Assembly: GCF_900168685.1 (NCBI RefSeq)
Contig: NZ_FVZN01000013.1
Coordinates: forward strand, 62,001 to 126,000
Direction: 5' to 3'
DNA from: Solibacillus isronensis
GTDB lineage: Bacteria; Bacillota; Bacilli; Bacillales_A; Planococcaceae
DNA length: 64,000 nucleotides
Below the pieces are notes generated by a model that was not told where the DNA came from, ran no database searches, and saw only the letters and a program-made list of their open reading frames with translations. Positions 52,652-61,347 of the stretch are shown piece by piece (within the stretch, counting starts at the first letter, position 1; each line of letters starts with the position of its first letter). The position numbers were made by a program, and so were the translations under genes.

Positions 52652-52830
52652 TTCTAATATATTTTGATAAGTTCTAATATAATTTTATTTCTTCCAATAA
52701 AGTTCTAAAATATTCGACTAATGTTCTAATAAGGGGGTGCGTTGTTCTAATATGACCGTCTGATTAGCTAATATCACTCGCACTTCTTCTAATATCCTGC
52801 AGATTTATTCTAATAAAATCCATCTCTTAG
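52652..52830 (+). repeat. TTCTAATA 21-bp-period array 2
   Basis: Nine units start at 52652, 52672, 52692 (TTCCAATA), 52703 (TTCTAAAA), 52724, 52745, 52766 (AGCTAATA), 52787 and 52808. Steps are 20, 20, 11 and then 21. The second unit contains AATATAATTTTATTT, the same as unit 2 of array 1. The last begins TTCTAATAAAATCCA, also seen at the two interruption points of array 1. The array lies in the gap between the divergent hisS promoter and the BMP lipoprotein gene. It is shorter and more degraded than the others. Confidence 0.92.
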
Positions 52831-52963
52831 ATGACTTCCCAATAATTGTTAATTATCTGCATAATTTTTTTATTTTATTTATTAAATGACATGTATACGT
52901 TAAAATTGAAAATGTTGGAGGTCGAACTTCTACATAATGTATTTAGTGTAAAGGACTGATGGA

Positions 52964-53938
52964 ATGAAAAGAAGATGGTTGTTTTTAATGAGTCTTCTCG
53001 TTGTAGTCGTGCTCTCTGCCTGCTCACAGAAGTCGGAGGAAGAGACAAAGGAACGGGTGAAAATTGGTGTCATGCTGTCTGATGCAGGACTTGGTGATCA
53101 GTCGTTTTCAGATCTTGCTTTTGAAGGTCTTGAGAAAGCACGCGATGAACTTGATATTACGTTTGATTACCGTGAACTTGAATTTACCGGTACATATAAA
53201 CAAGGATTGGAAGAACTCGTTGCTGAAGGACAGGATTTGATTATTGGGATCGGGTTTACAGTCCAGGAGGATATGGAAGCAGTGGCTGCTGCTAATCCGG
53301 ACGAGCAATTTATATTAATCGACGCAGTGTCTGACCTGCCGAATGTTCATAATATAACTTTTAAAGAAGATGAAGGTTCCTATCTGCTCGGGGCACTCGC
53401 TGCGATGAAAACAGATAGTGATACAATCGGATTTATCGGTGGTGTTAAAAATGAAGTAATCGAGCGTTTTGAAACCGGGTTTGAAGCAGGTGCCAAACAA
53501 GTAAACCCTGACATAGAAGTGTTATCCGAATATGCGGGTGATTTCGGCGATGATCAGCTAGGTGCTTCGATTGCACGCGATATGATTGAGCAAGGTGCGG
53601 ATTATATTTATCCCGCTGCCGGCTTTACAGGGGTCGGCTCTATTTTGGCGGCACAGGAAGCCGGTGTACATGCATTCGGTGTGGACAGCGATCAGTTTTT
53701 CCTTGCTGAGGATACGATTGTTTCTTCGATGCTAAAACAAGTTGATACTGCTGTTTATGAGGCAATTAAAGAAATTGCAGAAACAGGGACACTTTCGGAA
53801 AAAGATAAAGTGCTTGGCATTAAAGAAAATGGTGTAAGTCTTGCACCAATCCGTGTTGTGAATTTAACTGCGCAGGAACAAAAGCAAATTGAACAGTTAC
53901 AGCAGGAGCTTGCGGACGGTCAAGTGACGATTAAGTAG
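52964..53938 (+). CDS. BMP-family substrate-binding lipoprotein
   Basis: A 324-residue lipoprotein of the basic membrane protein (BMP/PnrA) family. The lipobox LSAC places the lipidated cysteine at residue 20. The domain opens with [29 protein letters not shown] and includes [24 protein letters not shown] and [16 protein letters not shown], as in nucleoside-binding relatives. No ABC permease or ATPase gene is adjacent; a chemoreceptor starts 19 bases after its stop. That suggests a role in presenting a ligand to the receptor rather than in import, which is inference. AAAGGA precedes the ATG. No purine riboswitch is seen upstream. Confidence 0.87.
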   Translation: MKRRWLFLMSLLVVVVLSACSQKSEEETKERVKIGVMLSDAGLGDQSFSDLAFEGLEKARDELDITFDYRELEFTGTYKQGLEELVAEGQDLIIGIGFTVQEDMEAVAAANPDEQFILIDAVSDLPNVHNITFKEDEGSYLLGALAAMKTDSDTIGFIGGVKNEVIERFETGFEAGAKQVNPDIEVLSEYAGDFGDDQLGASIARDMIEQGADYIYPAAGFTGVGSILAAQEAGVHAFGVDSDQFFLAEDTIVSSMLKQVDTAVYEAIKEIAETGTLSEKDKVLGIKENGVSLAPIRVVNLTAQEQKQIEQLQQELADGQVTIK

Positions 53939-53957
53939 AAGAAAGGATCGTACAACA

Positions 53958-55607
53958 GTGAAATTGAAACAGAAAATATTAATGTTGGCATTGGTACCGC
54001 TGCTACTGGCTGTCTGTATTATCGGCTATAATATTAGCCAGCTTATGAGCCTGAATGCCTCAACGGAAGAAGTCGTGGAATCCTTAGTTGCCGTTGAGGA
54101 ATTAAACAGCTCGGTTCAAAGCCTGCAAAAATCATTGAGCGTCTATTCAATCAATGTATCCGAGAACAACAAATATAATATTGAAACGGATTTAGCGCGA
54201 ACTGAAGAAGTTTATAACGATCTGAAAGGCAGTTTTTCAACAGAACGCCAACGTCAGATTAGTGGACAGTTTGAAGAAAAGTTCGCAAAAATTGCCGAAT
54301 CGACTGCCGCTTCCCTACAGGAAACAAATGTCGCGGAAATTAAGCGTCAATCCCAGCGTACGCGAGGAATCGTCAATGATGTAATCGAGCTGAAACGCGA
54401 TGTGAGTGCAAACTATACGGCGATGCAGCAAGAGCTTGGCAATAAAATAAATGCGATTACATGGATTTCCATTATTTCTGCTATCGTGCTTATTATCGTA
54501 AGTGTCGTGTCGGCACTGTATTTCACAAACAGAATTGTTGGCCGCATCGGTCGATTAACGACAGGCGCCAAAGAAATTGCTGCTGGGAATTTAAATGTGC
54601 AGTTTGAAGATCAGGAGGCTGATGATGAAGTTGGTGAACTGCAAACTTCATTCCGCCAAATGACAGGTAACTTAAAGGAAATCATTACGCATGTATCGGA
54701 CAGTTCAGATCAGGTTGCAGCATCTGCCGAGGAGCTGATGGCCAGTGCCGATGAAACAATGCTTGGTACAGAACTGATTTCCACTTCCATTCAAAATGTA
54801 TCGGACGCAGCGGACAAGCAAAAGGAAATGTCGAGTTCCTCTGCTGCCTTTGCGCAAAAAGTACTGGAAGAAGCTGAAGAAATTGCGAATCAGGCAAATC
54901 AGGCGACAGCACTTTCTATTTCAACAAATGAAAAAATTGAAAAGGGTTCGGTGTATGTAGAAAACACCGTGTCTCAAATGAACCTCATTCAGTCGACAGT
55001 AGAAGAAACAGCGGATTCGTTAACACTTCTTGCTAGCCGTACGACTGAGATCGTCAATATATTAAAGCTTGTACAGGATATATCCGATCAGACAAACCTG
55101 CTTGCACTGAATGCTGCAATCGAAGCAGCACGTGCGGGTGAAGCTGGTAAAGGCTTTGCCGTTGTCGCGGATGAAGTGAAGAAATTATCCGAACAGACGA
55201 AGCAGTCCGTATCCGATATTTCGCGCATTGCCGCTGAAATTGAAAACGATACGACGACAACCGTTTCATCGATTCAGCAAGTGAAGGACCGCGTCAAAGC
55301 CGGGATTACAATTTCGCATGATACGAAGGCAACGTTTGATGAAATTCTTGCTATTATTGGGCAAGTACAAAATCAGGTAAACGAGATTACCGCTGTATCT
55401 GACAGCATCCATTCGAAAATGGAATCGGTGTCCGAACAATCACTTGAGATGGCGACGATTTCCGAAACTACGGCAGACAATACCGTGTCGGTCGCATCTG
55501 CTTCTGAAGAGCAGCTTGCTTCGATGTCAGAAGTAAATACCGCAGCTGGTTCCCTTGCCCACCTTGCCGAAGAGCTGCAAGGTATTGTGGCGAAGTTTAG
55601 AACATGA
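53958..55607 (+). CDS. Methyl-accepting chemotaxis protein, paired with BMP lipoprotein
   Basis: A 549-residue receptor. TM helix at about 7-28, a small extracellular helical bundle (about 30-170, no recognisable ligand domain), TM helix at about 172-195, HAMP (about 195-250) and the cytoplasmic signalling domain to the end. The hairpin tip [30 protein letters not shown] is intact. It starts with GTG at 53958 after AGAAAGGA. The lipoprotein gene ends 19 bases upstream, so the two are probably one operon and the lipoprotein may bring the signal. A terminator follows. Confidence 0.92.
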   Translation: MKLKQKILMLALVPLLLAVCIIGYNISQLMSLNASTEEVVESLVAVEELNSSVQSLQKSLSVYSINVSENNKYNIETDLARTEEVYNDLKGSFSTERQRQISGQFEEKFAKIAESTAASLQETNVAEIKRQSQRTRGIVNDVIELKRDVSANYTAMQQELGNKINAITWISIISAIVLIIVSVVSALYFTNRIVGRIGRLTTGAKEIAAGNLNVQFEDQEADDEVGELQTSFRQMTGNLKEIITHVSDSSDQVAASAEELMASADETMLGTELISTSIQNVSDAADKQKEMSSSSAAFAQKVLEEAEEIANQANQATALSISTNEKIEKGSVYVENTVSQMNLIQSTVEETADSLTLLASRTTEIVNILKLVQDISDQTNLLALNAAIEAARAGEAGKGFAVVADEVKKLSEQTKQSVSDISRIAAEIENDTTTTVSSIQQVKDRVKAGITISHDTKATFDEILAIIGQVQNQVNEITAVSDSIHSKMESVSEQSLEMATISETTADNTVSVASASEEQLASMSEVNTAAGSLAHLAEELQGIVAKFRT

Positions 55608-55614
55608 CTATATT

Positions 55615-55648
55615 CCGAAATCCTATTATAGGGTTTCGGTTTTTTTAT
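55615..55648 (+). terminator. Terminator after the first chemoreceptor
   Basis: Arms CCGAAA.CC and GG.TTTCGG with a 7-base loop and a run of seven T. Array 3 begins about 10 bases later. Confidence 0.85.
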
Positions 55649-55657
55649 TGGCTTTGG

Positions 55658-55986
55658 ATGGGTTGGTTTTATTAGAAGAATTGATGCCGATATTGGAAGT
55701 CCGCGGTGGGTTATTAGAACATCTGTTAAGTTTATTAGAAGTTATCTTTAAACGGGCTTCAAGTGTGGCAAAGTTTCTTTATTTTGCTGTATGCGGAATG
55801 CGGCTTCATGTTTTATTAGAAGAGTTGCGCCTGATATTAGAAGATCGCGGTTCGTTATTAGAACATTCACCGCCTTTATTAGCACATCCCGGATACTTAT
55901 TAGTACAACCGGCGCTTATATTAGAACATCGGACTTTTATTAGAAAACTTTTCGATATATTAGAACATCCCCACAATTTATTAGAA
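55658..55986 (-). repeat. TTCTAATA 21-bp-period array 3
   Basis: Thirteen units, reading TATTAGAA on the plus strand, start at 55670, 55691 (TATTGGAA), 55712, 55733, 55814, 55835, 55856, 55877 (TATTAGCA), 55898 (TATTAGTA), 55919, 55938, 55958 and 55979. From the high end the steps are 21, 20, 19, then 21, with one 81-base interruption. Unit 4 (TTCTAATATAAGCGCCGG) and unit 5 (TAATAAGTATCCGGGATG) resemble units 4 and 5 of array 1. The plus strand reads as LLE-type heptads, but without a start or ribosome site. The array lies between two chemoreceptor genes. Confidence 0.95.
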
Positions 55987-56195
55987 AATCCTACCTCAGC
56001 AATTCGATTCCATACACAGAAATGTTATATGACAAAATATCCTGCTTAAAACATAATAAATTTTACTTAACTCCAATACTTCACTTCTAGTCTAAATAAC
56101 TACCTACCTCCCTCATAAATTAGCCTTAAGTACTTTAAATTTAAACCGAAGTTATAGATATATTTTAACTATGACATTCGGAGGAAAATAAAATT

Positions 56196-57881
56196 ATGAA
56201 TATTGGAAAGAAACTACTCGGGAGCTTTGGTATCGTTATTGCGATTCTTATTTTTCTCTCAGCATTTTCTGTCATTAAGATGACTGAAATTGATGAGGAT
56301 TATTCGTTCGTAATTCAAGATCGAGTTTATAAAGTAACGGAACTCTCAGCAATTCAAAATGCTACATCATTACAAGGGCTGTATATCCGCTCTTATGTTT
56401 TACGTCAGGACCCGGCTGATTTAGAAAGCCTTACTACTCAAAGAGAGACGATTGAAAATACAATCAGCGACATTGAAGGATTATTCAGAACAGCTGAAAT
56501 GCAGGAACAAATCAAGACTCTAAAAGAAAACCAAGCACTATACAATGACTATGTAACCCAAGTTATTGACTATATGGATAACGATGAACTTGATAAAGCC
56601 AATAATATGCTATTTGAGTTCGCTGTACCTGCTAACCGCACAATTCAGCAAACAATCAACAGCATTGTTGATTTTCAAAAGGAGCAAATGCATACGACAA
56701 GCGATGAAACAACAGCAAGTGCAAGTATTAGTAAAACGCTGATGATTACGGTTTCCGTAATAGGGATTTTACTTGCTGCATGCTTAGGTTTTTTAATTAC
56801 AATCAGCATTACCCGTCCGTTACACAGATTAATAAATGCAGCAAATGTTATTGCGAATGGCGATTTACGTGAGGAAGACATTCAGGTTAAATCCAAAGAT
56901 GAGATTAAAGAACTTGCGACTGCCTTTAATGCAATGAAAGCCAGTCTTTCGAACTTAATCAGCAATGTATCGCTAAATGTTTCAAGTACAACGGCAGCTT
57001 CTGAACAGCTGGCGAGCAGTACCGATGAAGTGTCGGCCGCTTCCGCTGATATTGCAAAGCGTGTGGAAACTGTTGCTGAAGGCGGTAGTAACGCTGCGGC
57101 AATCGGAAATGACTGCGCTATCGCAATGGACGAGACAGCTCAAGGTGTGAGCCGAATTGCTGAAGCCGCGCAAGTATTGAACTCACATGCGATGGATATG
57201 CAAACAATTGCTGGAGAAGGCGAGCATACATTACAGACAGCTGAACAGCAAATGTCGGTTATTCAGCATTCTTCATATGAAACAAAAGAAAAAATTAAGC
57301 AGCTGAGCAGACAATCTGCCGAAATCGAAAACATAACAAAAGTGATTACGGATATTACAGATCAGACAAACCTGCTTGCTCTTAATGCGGCGATTGAAGC
57401 AGCCCGTGCAGGTGAACATGGTAAAGGATTTGCCGTTGTTGCTGATGAAGTGCGCAAACTTGCTGAGCAATCGAAAAACTCGGCATCACAAATTGCCGGC
57501 CTAACTTCGACGATTCAACAAGATACGAGAGAAGTTGAAGAAAGCGTTAATACAACAGTTCACAATGTTGATCAAGGTGTAATTTACTTACAAAATGCGC
57601 AAGTTTCATTTAATCATATTGTCGGTTCGATCACAGAGATGACTGCTCAAATTCAGGAAGTGTCTGCATCGTCCGAACAAATTTCCGCAAGTACTGAGGA
57701 AGTTGCGGCATCTATTGCTGAGATGGCCCATGCTGCTAACGGGGCTGCCGGTGAGATTGGCATAGTCCTATCAGCGGTTGAAGAACAGACAGCTACTATG
57801 CAGGAAATTAACGCTGTCGCCCAATCATTGAGCGAAGGCGCTGTCGGAGTTCAAGAACAAATTAATGAGTTTAAAGTGTAG
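56196..57881 (+). CDS. Methyl-accepting chemotaxis protein with four-helix-bundle sensor
   Basis: A 561-residue receptor. TM helix at about 7-29, a 4HB_MCP-type extracellular bundle (about 30-180) with long amphipathic helices, TM helix at about 187-210, HAMP (about 210-262) and the signalling domain to the end. The tip [34 protein letters not shown] is intact. The C-terminus ends EQINEFKV, with no NWETF-type tail for CheR/CheB. CGGAGG precedes the ATG. The gene has its own terminator. The ligand is unknown. Confidence 0.92.
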   Translation: MNIGKKLLGSFGIVIAILIFLSAFSVIKMTEIDEDYSFVIQDRVYKVTELSAIQNATSLQGLYIRSYVLRQDPADLESLTTQRETIENTISDIEGLFRTAEMQEQIKTLKENQALYNDYVTQVIDYMDNDELDKANNMLFEFAVPANRTIQQTINSIVDFQKEQMHTTSDETTASASISKTLMITVSVIGILLAACLGFLITISITRPLHRLINAANVIANGDLREEDIQVKSKDEIKELATAFNAMKASLSNLISNVSLNVSSTTAASEQLASSTDEVSAASADIAKRVETVAEGGSNAAAIGNDCAIAMDETAQGVSRIAEAAQVLNSHAMDMQTIAGEGEHTLQTAEQQMSVIQHSSYETKEKIKQLSRQSAEIENITKVITDITDQTNLLALNAAIEAARAGEHGKGFAVVADEVRKLAEQSKNSASQIAGLTSTIQQDTREVEESVNTTVHNVDQGVIYLQNAQVSFNHIVGSITEMTAQIQEVSASSEQISASTEEVAASIAEMAHAANGAAGEIGIVLSAVEEQTATMQEINAVAQSLSEGAVGVQEQINEFKV

Positions 57882-57890
57882 AAAATATAA

Positions 57891-57925
57891 AAAACGCAAA
57901 AGCTGTAAATTCAGCTTTTGCGTTT
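57891..57925. terminator. Terminator after the second chemoreceptor
   Basis: Arms AAACGCAAAAGCTG and CAGCTTTTGCGTTT with a 6-base loop, flanked by A and T runs. Confidence 0.88.
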
Positions 57926-57962
57926 ATTTATATTGGACTCTACTAAACTCTAATCCAACGAA

Positions 57963-58268
57963 TTAATCTGCTTGTACCATTTTCACTAGCACACTTGCCA
58001 ATGCTTTCTTTTCGCTTTCATCTGCTACTTTCCATAATTCCTGTAGCACTTTTTCTTCACTGTTTCGAGGTTCTTCGTTTTTAGCTAAATGATCCGCTAC
58101 AAACTTGGCGCCTTTTGCCAACATGTCATCGCTCAAACCTAGTCGTTCACCTTTAGCAAGCTGGTCGTTCAAATAGCTTTTGAACGTTGAAAAGCTTTCT
58201 AAAATCTGATCTTTTTTTTCTGGAGATAATTCATCAAGTTTTTTGTTAATGTTATTCATTTCACTCAT
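57963..58268 (-). CDS. DUF3243 domain protein
   Basis: A 101-residue soluble, helical protein with the DUF3243 pattern: FSTFKSYLNDQLAKGERLGLSDDMLAKGAKFVADHLAKN, then PRNSEEKVLQELWKVADESEKKALASVLVKM. The family is widespread in Bacillales; its function is unknown. AGGAGG precedes the ATG. A good sigma-B-type promoter lies about 50 bases upstream, which suggests stress induction. The gene is single and converges on the chemoreceptor. Confidence 0.85.
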   Translation of the reverse strand: MSEMNNINKKLDELSPEKKDQILESFSTFKSYLNDQLAKGERLGLSDDMLAKGAKFVADHLAKNEEPRNSEEKVLQELWKVADESEKKALASVLVKMVQAD

Positions 58269-58311
58269 TTTGTAATTCCTCCTAGATTGTGTTTTGGCGT
58301 TCCCCTAACAA

Positions 58312-58336
58312 TTACCCGCCTCATTTGTAATTAAAC
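58312..58336 (-). promoter_or_regulatory. Sigma-B-type promoter for the DUF3243 gene
   Basis: On the minus strand GTTTAA (58331-58336), 13 bases, GGGTAA (58312-58317). The first hexamer is perfect and the second has one mismatch. Confidence 0.65.
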
Positions 58337-58396
58337 TTTATTTCAAAAAAATCTTCTAAATAAAAATTATTATGCATAATATAACTATGATTGCTA

Positions 58397-58441
58397 AAAA
58401 ACGGGTACCGCTTCTCCTGTGAGTGAGCAGTACCCGTTTTT
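58397..58441 (-). terminator. Terminator after the BCCT gene
   Basis: Arms AAACGGGTAC.GC and GC.GTACCCGTTT with a loop of about 15 bases, ending with T on both strands. It lies directly after the transporter stop. Confidence 0.8.
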
Positions 58442-58442
58442 A

Positions 58443-59999
58443 CTATCTATTTTTTTCAGTTTTTTCAATATGCTCCATAATTCGTTTATGACGACGAACA
58501 TCCCGCTTCGTAATTGGAATAACTTCATGTCGGATCATTTTGAAGAAGGAGACGATGAGTAAGAGCATGACGACTGTAAATGGAAGGGCTGATATGAGTG
58601 AAGCTGTTTGCAACGCTTCGAGCCCGCCTGAAAACAATAGTACACTTGCAATCGCAGCAATTAAAACACCCCAGATGACTTTTAATCGATTGTGAGGATT
58701 CATTGTTCCTTTATCAGTCATACTTGCCATAATAAATGTCGCTGTATCCCCTGATGTAATAAGAAATATGACAATTAAAACAATCCCTAATATCGAGGCG
58801 ATCGTTGTTAACGGAAGCTGCTCCAACATAAGGAATAATGCGACAGTCAAATCAGTATCAACTGCTTCGGCGATTGTTGTGCCTTTGTTCAAATCAAAGT
58901 AAAGTGCCGAACCGCCAAATACCGCAATCCAGAAACAAGAAATAACCGGCGGAATGATTAAAACGCCGACGATAAATTCACGAATTGTACGCCCTCTCGA
59001 TACGCGCGCTACGAAAGACCCGACAAAAGGTGACCAGGCAATTGCCCACGCCCAGTAGAAAATTGTCCAATCCTTCACCCACGTTCCTCCTGCATATGGC
59101 TGCAAACGTAAGCTATATTGTACAAAATTCGTAATATAATCACTGATCGCTAAAACGAAACTTTCCATTATGAAAACTGTAGGGCCTGTAACAAAAACAA
59201 ATACTAGTAAAATCAAGGCCAAGTACATGTTTACATTACTTAATATACGAATCCCCTTTTGCAGGCCGCTAATAGAAGATGCCATATATCCAATGAAAAC
59301 TACAACTATAATGGCTAGCTGTACCCAAATAGACATCGGTGTGTTAAAGACGGCATTTAAGCCACCGTTCGTTTGCAAAACACCTAAGCCGATTGATGTG
59401 GCAACACCCATTACAGTAGCAATAACAGCCAAAATATCTACCGTATTTTTAATGCCGCGATTTGTTCCTGTGACAGGCTCTAACGCCGTAGATATTAATA
59501 AATCCCTTTTTTTGTTGAACTGCATATAGGCCATAACTAAACCTATGATCGCAAATACTGACCATTGGCTAATTCCCCAGTGGAAAAAAGCATAACCCAT
59601 TGCGAGACGGGCAGCATCCGTCGTTTGTGCCTGGACATCGTTAAACGGTGTTTTAAAGTAATGACTCATTGGCTCTGCAACACCCCAGAACACTAGCCCA
59701 ATACCAAGACCCCCCGCAAATAATAGCGCAATCCAAGTATGGAACTTAAATTCCGGTTGTGCATCTTTTCCGCCCAATCGGATTTTCCCGTATTTTGAAA
59801 TAGCCAGCACTAAAAGAAATACGATAATGATAAAAACAGAGAGCAAGTAGAACCAGCCAAAATAATCGGTTGTTAAACCAAATAAATATGTAGCAACATT
59901 ACTGAAGGCATCTGGTGCCACACTACCAAAAATAACACAAAGTAAAATAAATACTGCTGATACTGTAAAAACAGTATTCGAAAAATATTTCCCTTTCAT
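58443..59999 (-). CDS. BCCT family betaine/choline/carnitine transporter
   Basis: A 518-residue transporter importing a quaternary ammonium osmolyte with sodium. Twelve hydrophobic helices are visible. The family glycine-rich FAGGLGIGLVFWGVAEPMSHY is near residue 92, and the substrate-site stretch WTIFYWAWAIAWSPFVGSFVARVSRGRTIREFI is near 310. These match OpuD-like glycine betaine carriers, but choline and carnitine types share the motifs. The short C-terminal tail is basic. A perfect sigma-B-type promoter lies about 30 bases before the start, in line with osmotic stress induction. GAGGTG precedes ATG. Confidence 0.92.
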   Translation of the reverse strand: MKGKYFSNTVFTVSAVFILLCVIFGSVAPDAFSNVATYLFGLTTDYFGWFYLLSVFIIIVFLLVLAISKYGKIRLGGKDAQPEFKFHTWIALLFAGGLGIGLVFWGVAEPMSHYFKTPFNDVQAQTTDAARLAMGYAFFHWGISQWSVFAIIGLVMAYMQFNKKRDLLISTALEPVTGTNRGIKNTVDILAVIATVMGVATSIGLGVLQTNGGLNAVFNTPMSIWVQLAIIVVVFIGYMASSISGLQKGIRILSNVNMYLALILLVFVFVTGPTVFIMESFVLAISDYITNFVQYSLRLQPYAGGTWVKDWTIFYWAWAIAWSPFVGSFVARVSRGRTIREFIVGVLIIPPVISCFWIAVFGGSALYFDLNKGTTIAEAVDTDLTVALFLMLEQLPLTTIASILGIVLIVIFLITSGDTATFIMASMTDKGTMNPHNRLKVIWGVLIAAIASVLLFSGGLEALQTASLISALPFTVVMLLLIVSFFKMIRHEVIPITKRDVRRHKRIMEHIEKTEKNR

Positions 60000-60031
60000 A
60001 TGTTCACCTCTTTAAATACATTGAAGAGAAA

Positions 60032-60057
60032 ATACCCATATTATGCTATTTTTAAAC
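60032..60057 (-). promoter_or_regulatory. Sigma-B-type promoter for the BCCT gene
   Basis: On the minus strand GTTTAA (60052-60057), 14 bases, GGGTAT (60032-60037), an exact match to the sigma-B consensus. The leader would be about 25 bases. Confidence 0.75.
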
Positions 60058-60130
60058 ATCCTTACTATGAATGTTACTATCTTTCTATAATTATTTTGGC
60101 AATGCTCATTGGATTTACCACTAATTTTTA

Positions 60131-60877
60131 TTATTTCCCAAAATACCATGCAGACGCATTCGAATATAAAATCTTATCGCTAGCATGTTTATCGAAAAGT
60201 TGCTGGATGAGCGTAATATCGGCCACTTCAAACGGTCTTTTTGCCCGGGTTGACGGCAAGTCTGTTCCGAACATCAAAGCATCCGGATTAATGCTGTAAA
60301 TTTCCTGCAGGGCTTTTTGTATATCCAATTCGACACGGCCAAAACCGGTCGCTTTCACACGAACCCCTTTATCGACCAGCTTCAGTAAATGCGGCAGCCC
60401 TTCTTCGGATAACCCTAAATGATCAATCGAGATTGCCGGTAATTTCTCGATCGTTGCAGCAATTTCATGAAGTTCTTTTGCATCAATATACAGCTCGCTA
60501 TGCCAGCCGACTAAATCGTGAACACGTCTTGCAAAATAATCGAGCTTCGATAAATCTTCCGAGCCCCCGCGTTTAATGTTAAAGCGCAATGCTCTGACGC
60601 CATTTTTGTGCAGTGCTTCAATTTCTTCGTCGGACACTGTATACGGCAATTGGGTTACGCCACAAAATGCCGGGCCTAGCTGCTTCAGTGAATGCAGTAA
60701 ATACGTCTGATCAAATCCTTGAAATGAGCCCGAAACAATTGCCCCGCCTTTAATTGCTAGATCTTTAGTTTGTTCGCTATATGCGGCAACGTCATAGCTT
60801 GGCGGCATATACCCCTGACTTTCGATAATCGGAAACTGATAATCGATAATATGAAAATGTGCATCAAAAATTCTCAT
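60131..60877 (-). CDS. Amidohydrolase-2 family metal-dependent hydrolase
   Basis: A 248-residue TIM-barrel amidohydrolase. The opening MRIFDAHFHIID provides the HxH metal site, YIDAKELHEIAATIEKLPAISIDHLGL carries further histidine, and MFGTDLPSTRA near the end provides the metal-binding aspartate. The family includes lactonases such as LigI and decarboxylases such as ACMSD, so hydrolysis of a lactone or decarboxylation are both possible. The protein has no signal. GGGGGAAGCG precedes the ATG. Array 4 begins about 60 bases upstream. Context gives no substrate. Confidence 0.83.
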   Translation of the reverse strand: MRIFDAHFHIIDYQFPIIESQGYMPPSYDVAAYSEQTKDLAIKGGAIVSGSFQGFDQTYLLHSLKQLGPAFCGVTQLPYTVSDEEIEALHKNGVRALRFNIKRGGSEDLSKLDYFARRVHDLVGWHSELYIDAKELHEIAATIEKLPAISIDHLGLSEEGLPHLLKLVDKGVRVKATGFGRVELDIQKALQEIYSINPDALMFGTDLPSTRAKRPFEVADITLIQQLFDKHASDKILYSNASAWYFGK

Positions 60878-60935
60878 TTTCGCTTCCCCCTTTGTTTTTA
60901 CTATATATTTTTTGTTAAAATATGTCTCTTAAAGA

Positions 60936-61294
60936 AGCGGGGGTTTTTATTAGAACAGTTGGTGCGGATATTAGAAAGAATCGGCTACTTATTAGAAGTT
61001 TCGAGTCGTTTATTTGAACTTCTGTTGTGGTTATTAGAACTTCAGGTTTTATTAGAACATGTGGGAGGTTTTAGGAACAGAATTTACTCTCCCTTTAATA
61101 CTGTTTTAAAGTGTACGGTTTATATTAGAACATTTAACGCGGATATTAGAAAGAAGCGGCTGCTTATTAGAAGATCCGAGTCGTTTATTTGAACTTCTGC
61201 CGTGGTTATTAGAACAGTTGGCCAGTATATTAGAACTTCCGGATTTTATTAGAAGATTTTTCATGATATTAGAACTTTTTCAGTTTTATTAGAA
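60936..61294 (-). repeat. TTCTAATA 21-bp-period array 4
   Basis: Sixteen units, reading TATTAGAA on the plus strand, start at 60948, 60969, 60990, 61011 (TATTTGAA), 61032, 61050, about 61070 (degenerate), 61123, 61144, 61165, 61186 (TATTTGAA), 61207, 61228, 61247, 61267 and 61287. From the high end the steps are 20, 20, 19, then 21. A block of about five units (60948-61040) recurs 175 bases later (61123-61215) with few changes, including the same TATTTGAA variant. The array fills the gap between fadF and the amidohydrolase gene. Confidence 0.95.
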
Positions 61295-61305
61295 AATCTC
61301 CTCTA

Positions 61306-61340
61306 TAAAAAAGACTGTAAGGAATTTCCCCTACAGTCTC
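61306..61340 (-). terminator. Intrinsic terminator after fadF
   Basis: Arms AAGACTGTA and TACAGTCTC surround a loop of about 12 bases, with six or more T after the stem on the minus strand. It lies between fadF and array 4. Confidence 0.75.
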
Positions 61341-61347
61341 TTTCAGC

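Noticed and set aside
52831-52963. Purine riboswitch before the BMP lipoprotein gene
   Set aside because: The conserved core and pairing of a purine aptamer are not visible in the short leader.
55555-56049. Coding region made of leucine heptads across array 3
   Set aside because: The frame begins inside the chemoreceptor gene, has no ribosome site, and the heptads arise from the 21-bp DNA period. The same pattern appears in arrays where 19- and 20-bp steps break the frame.
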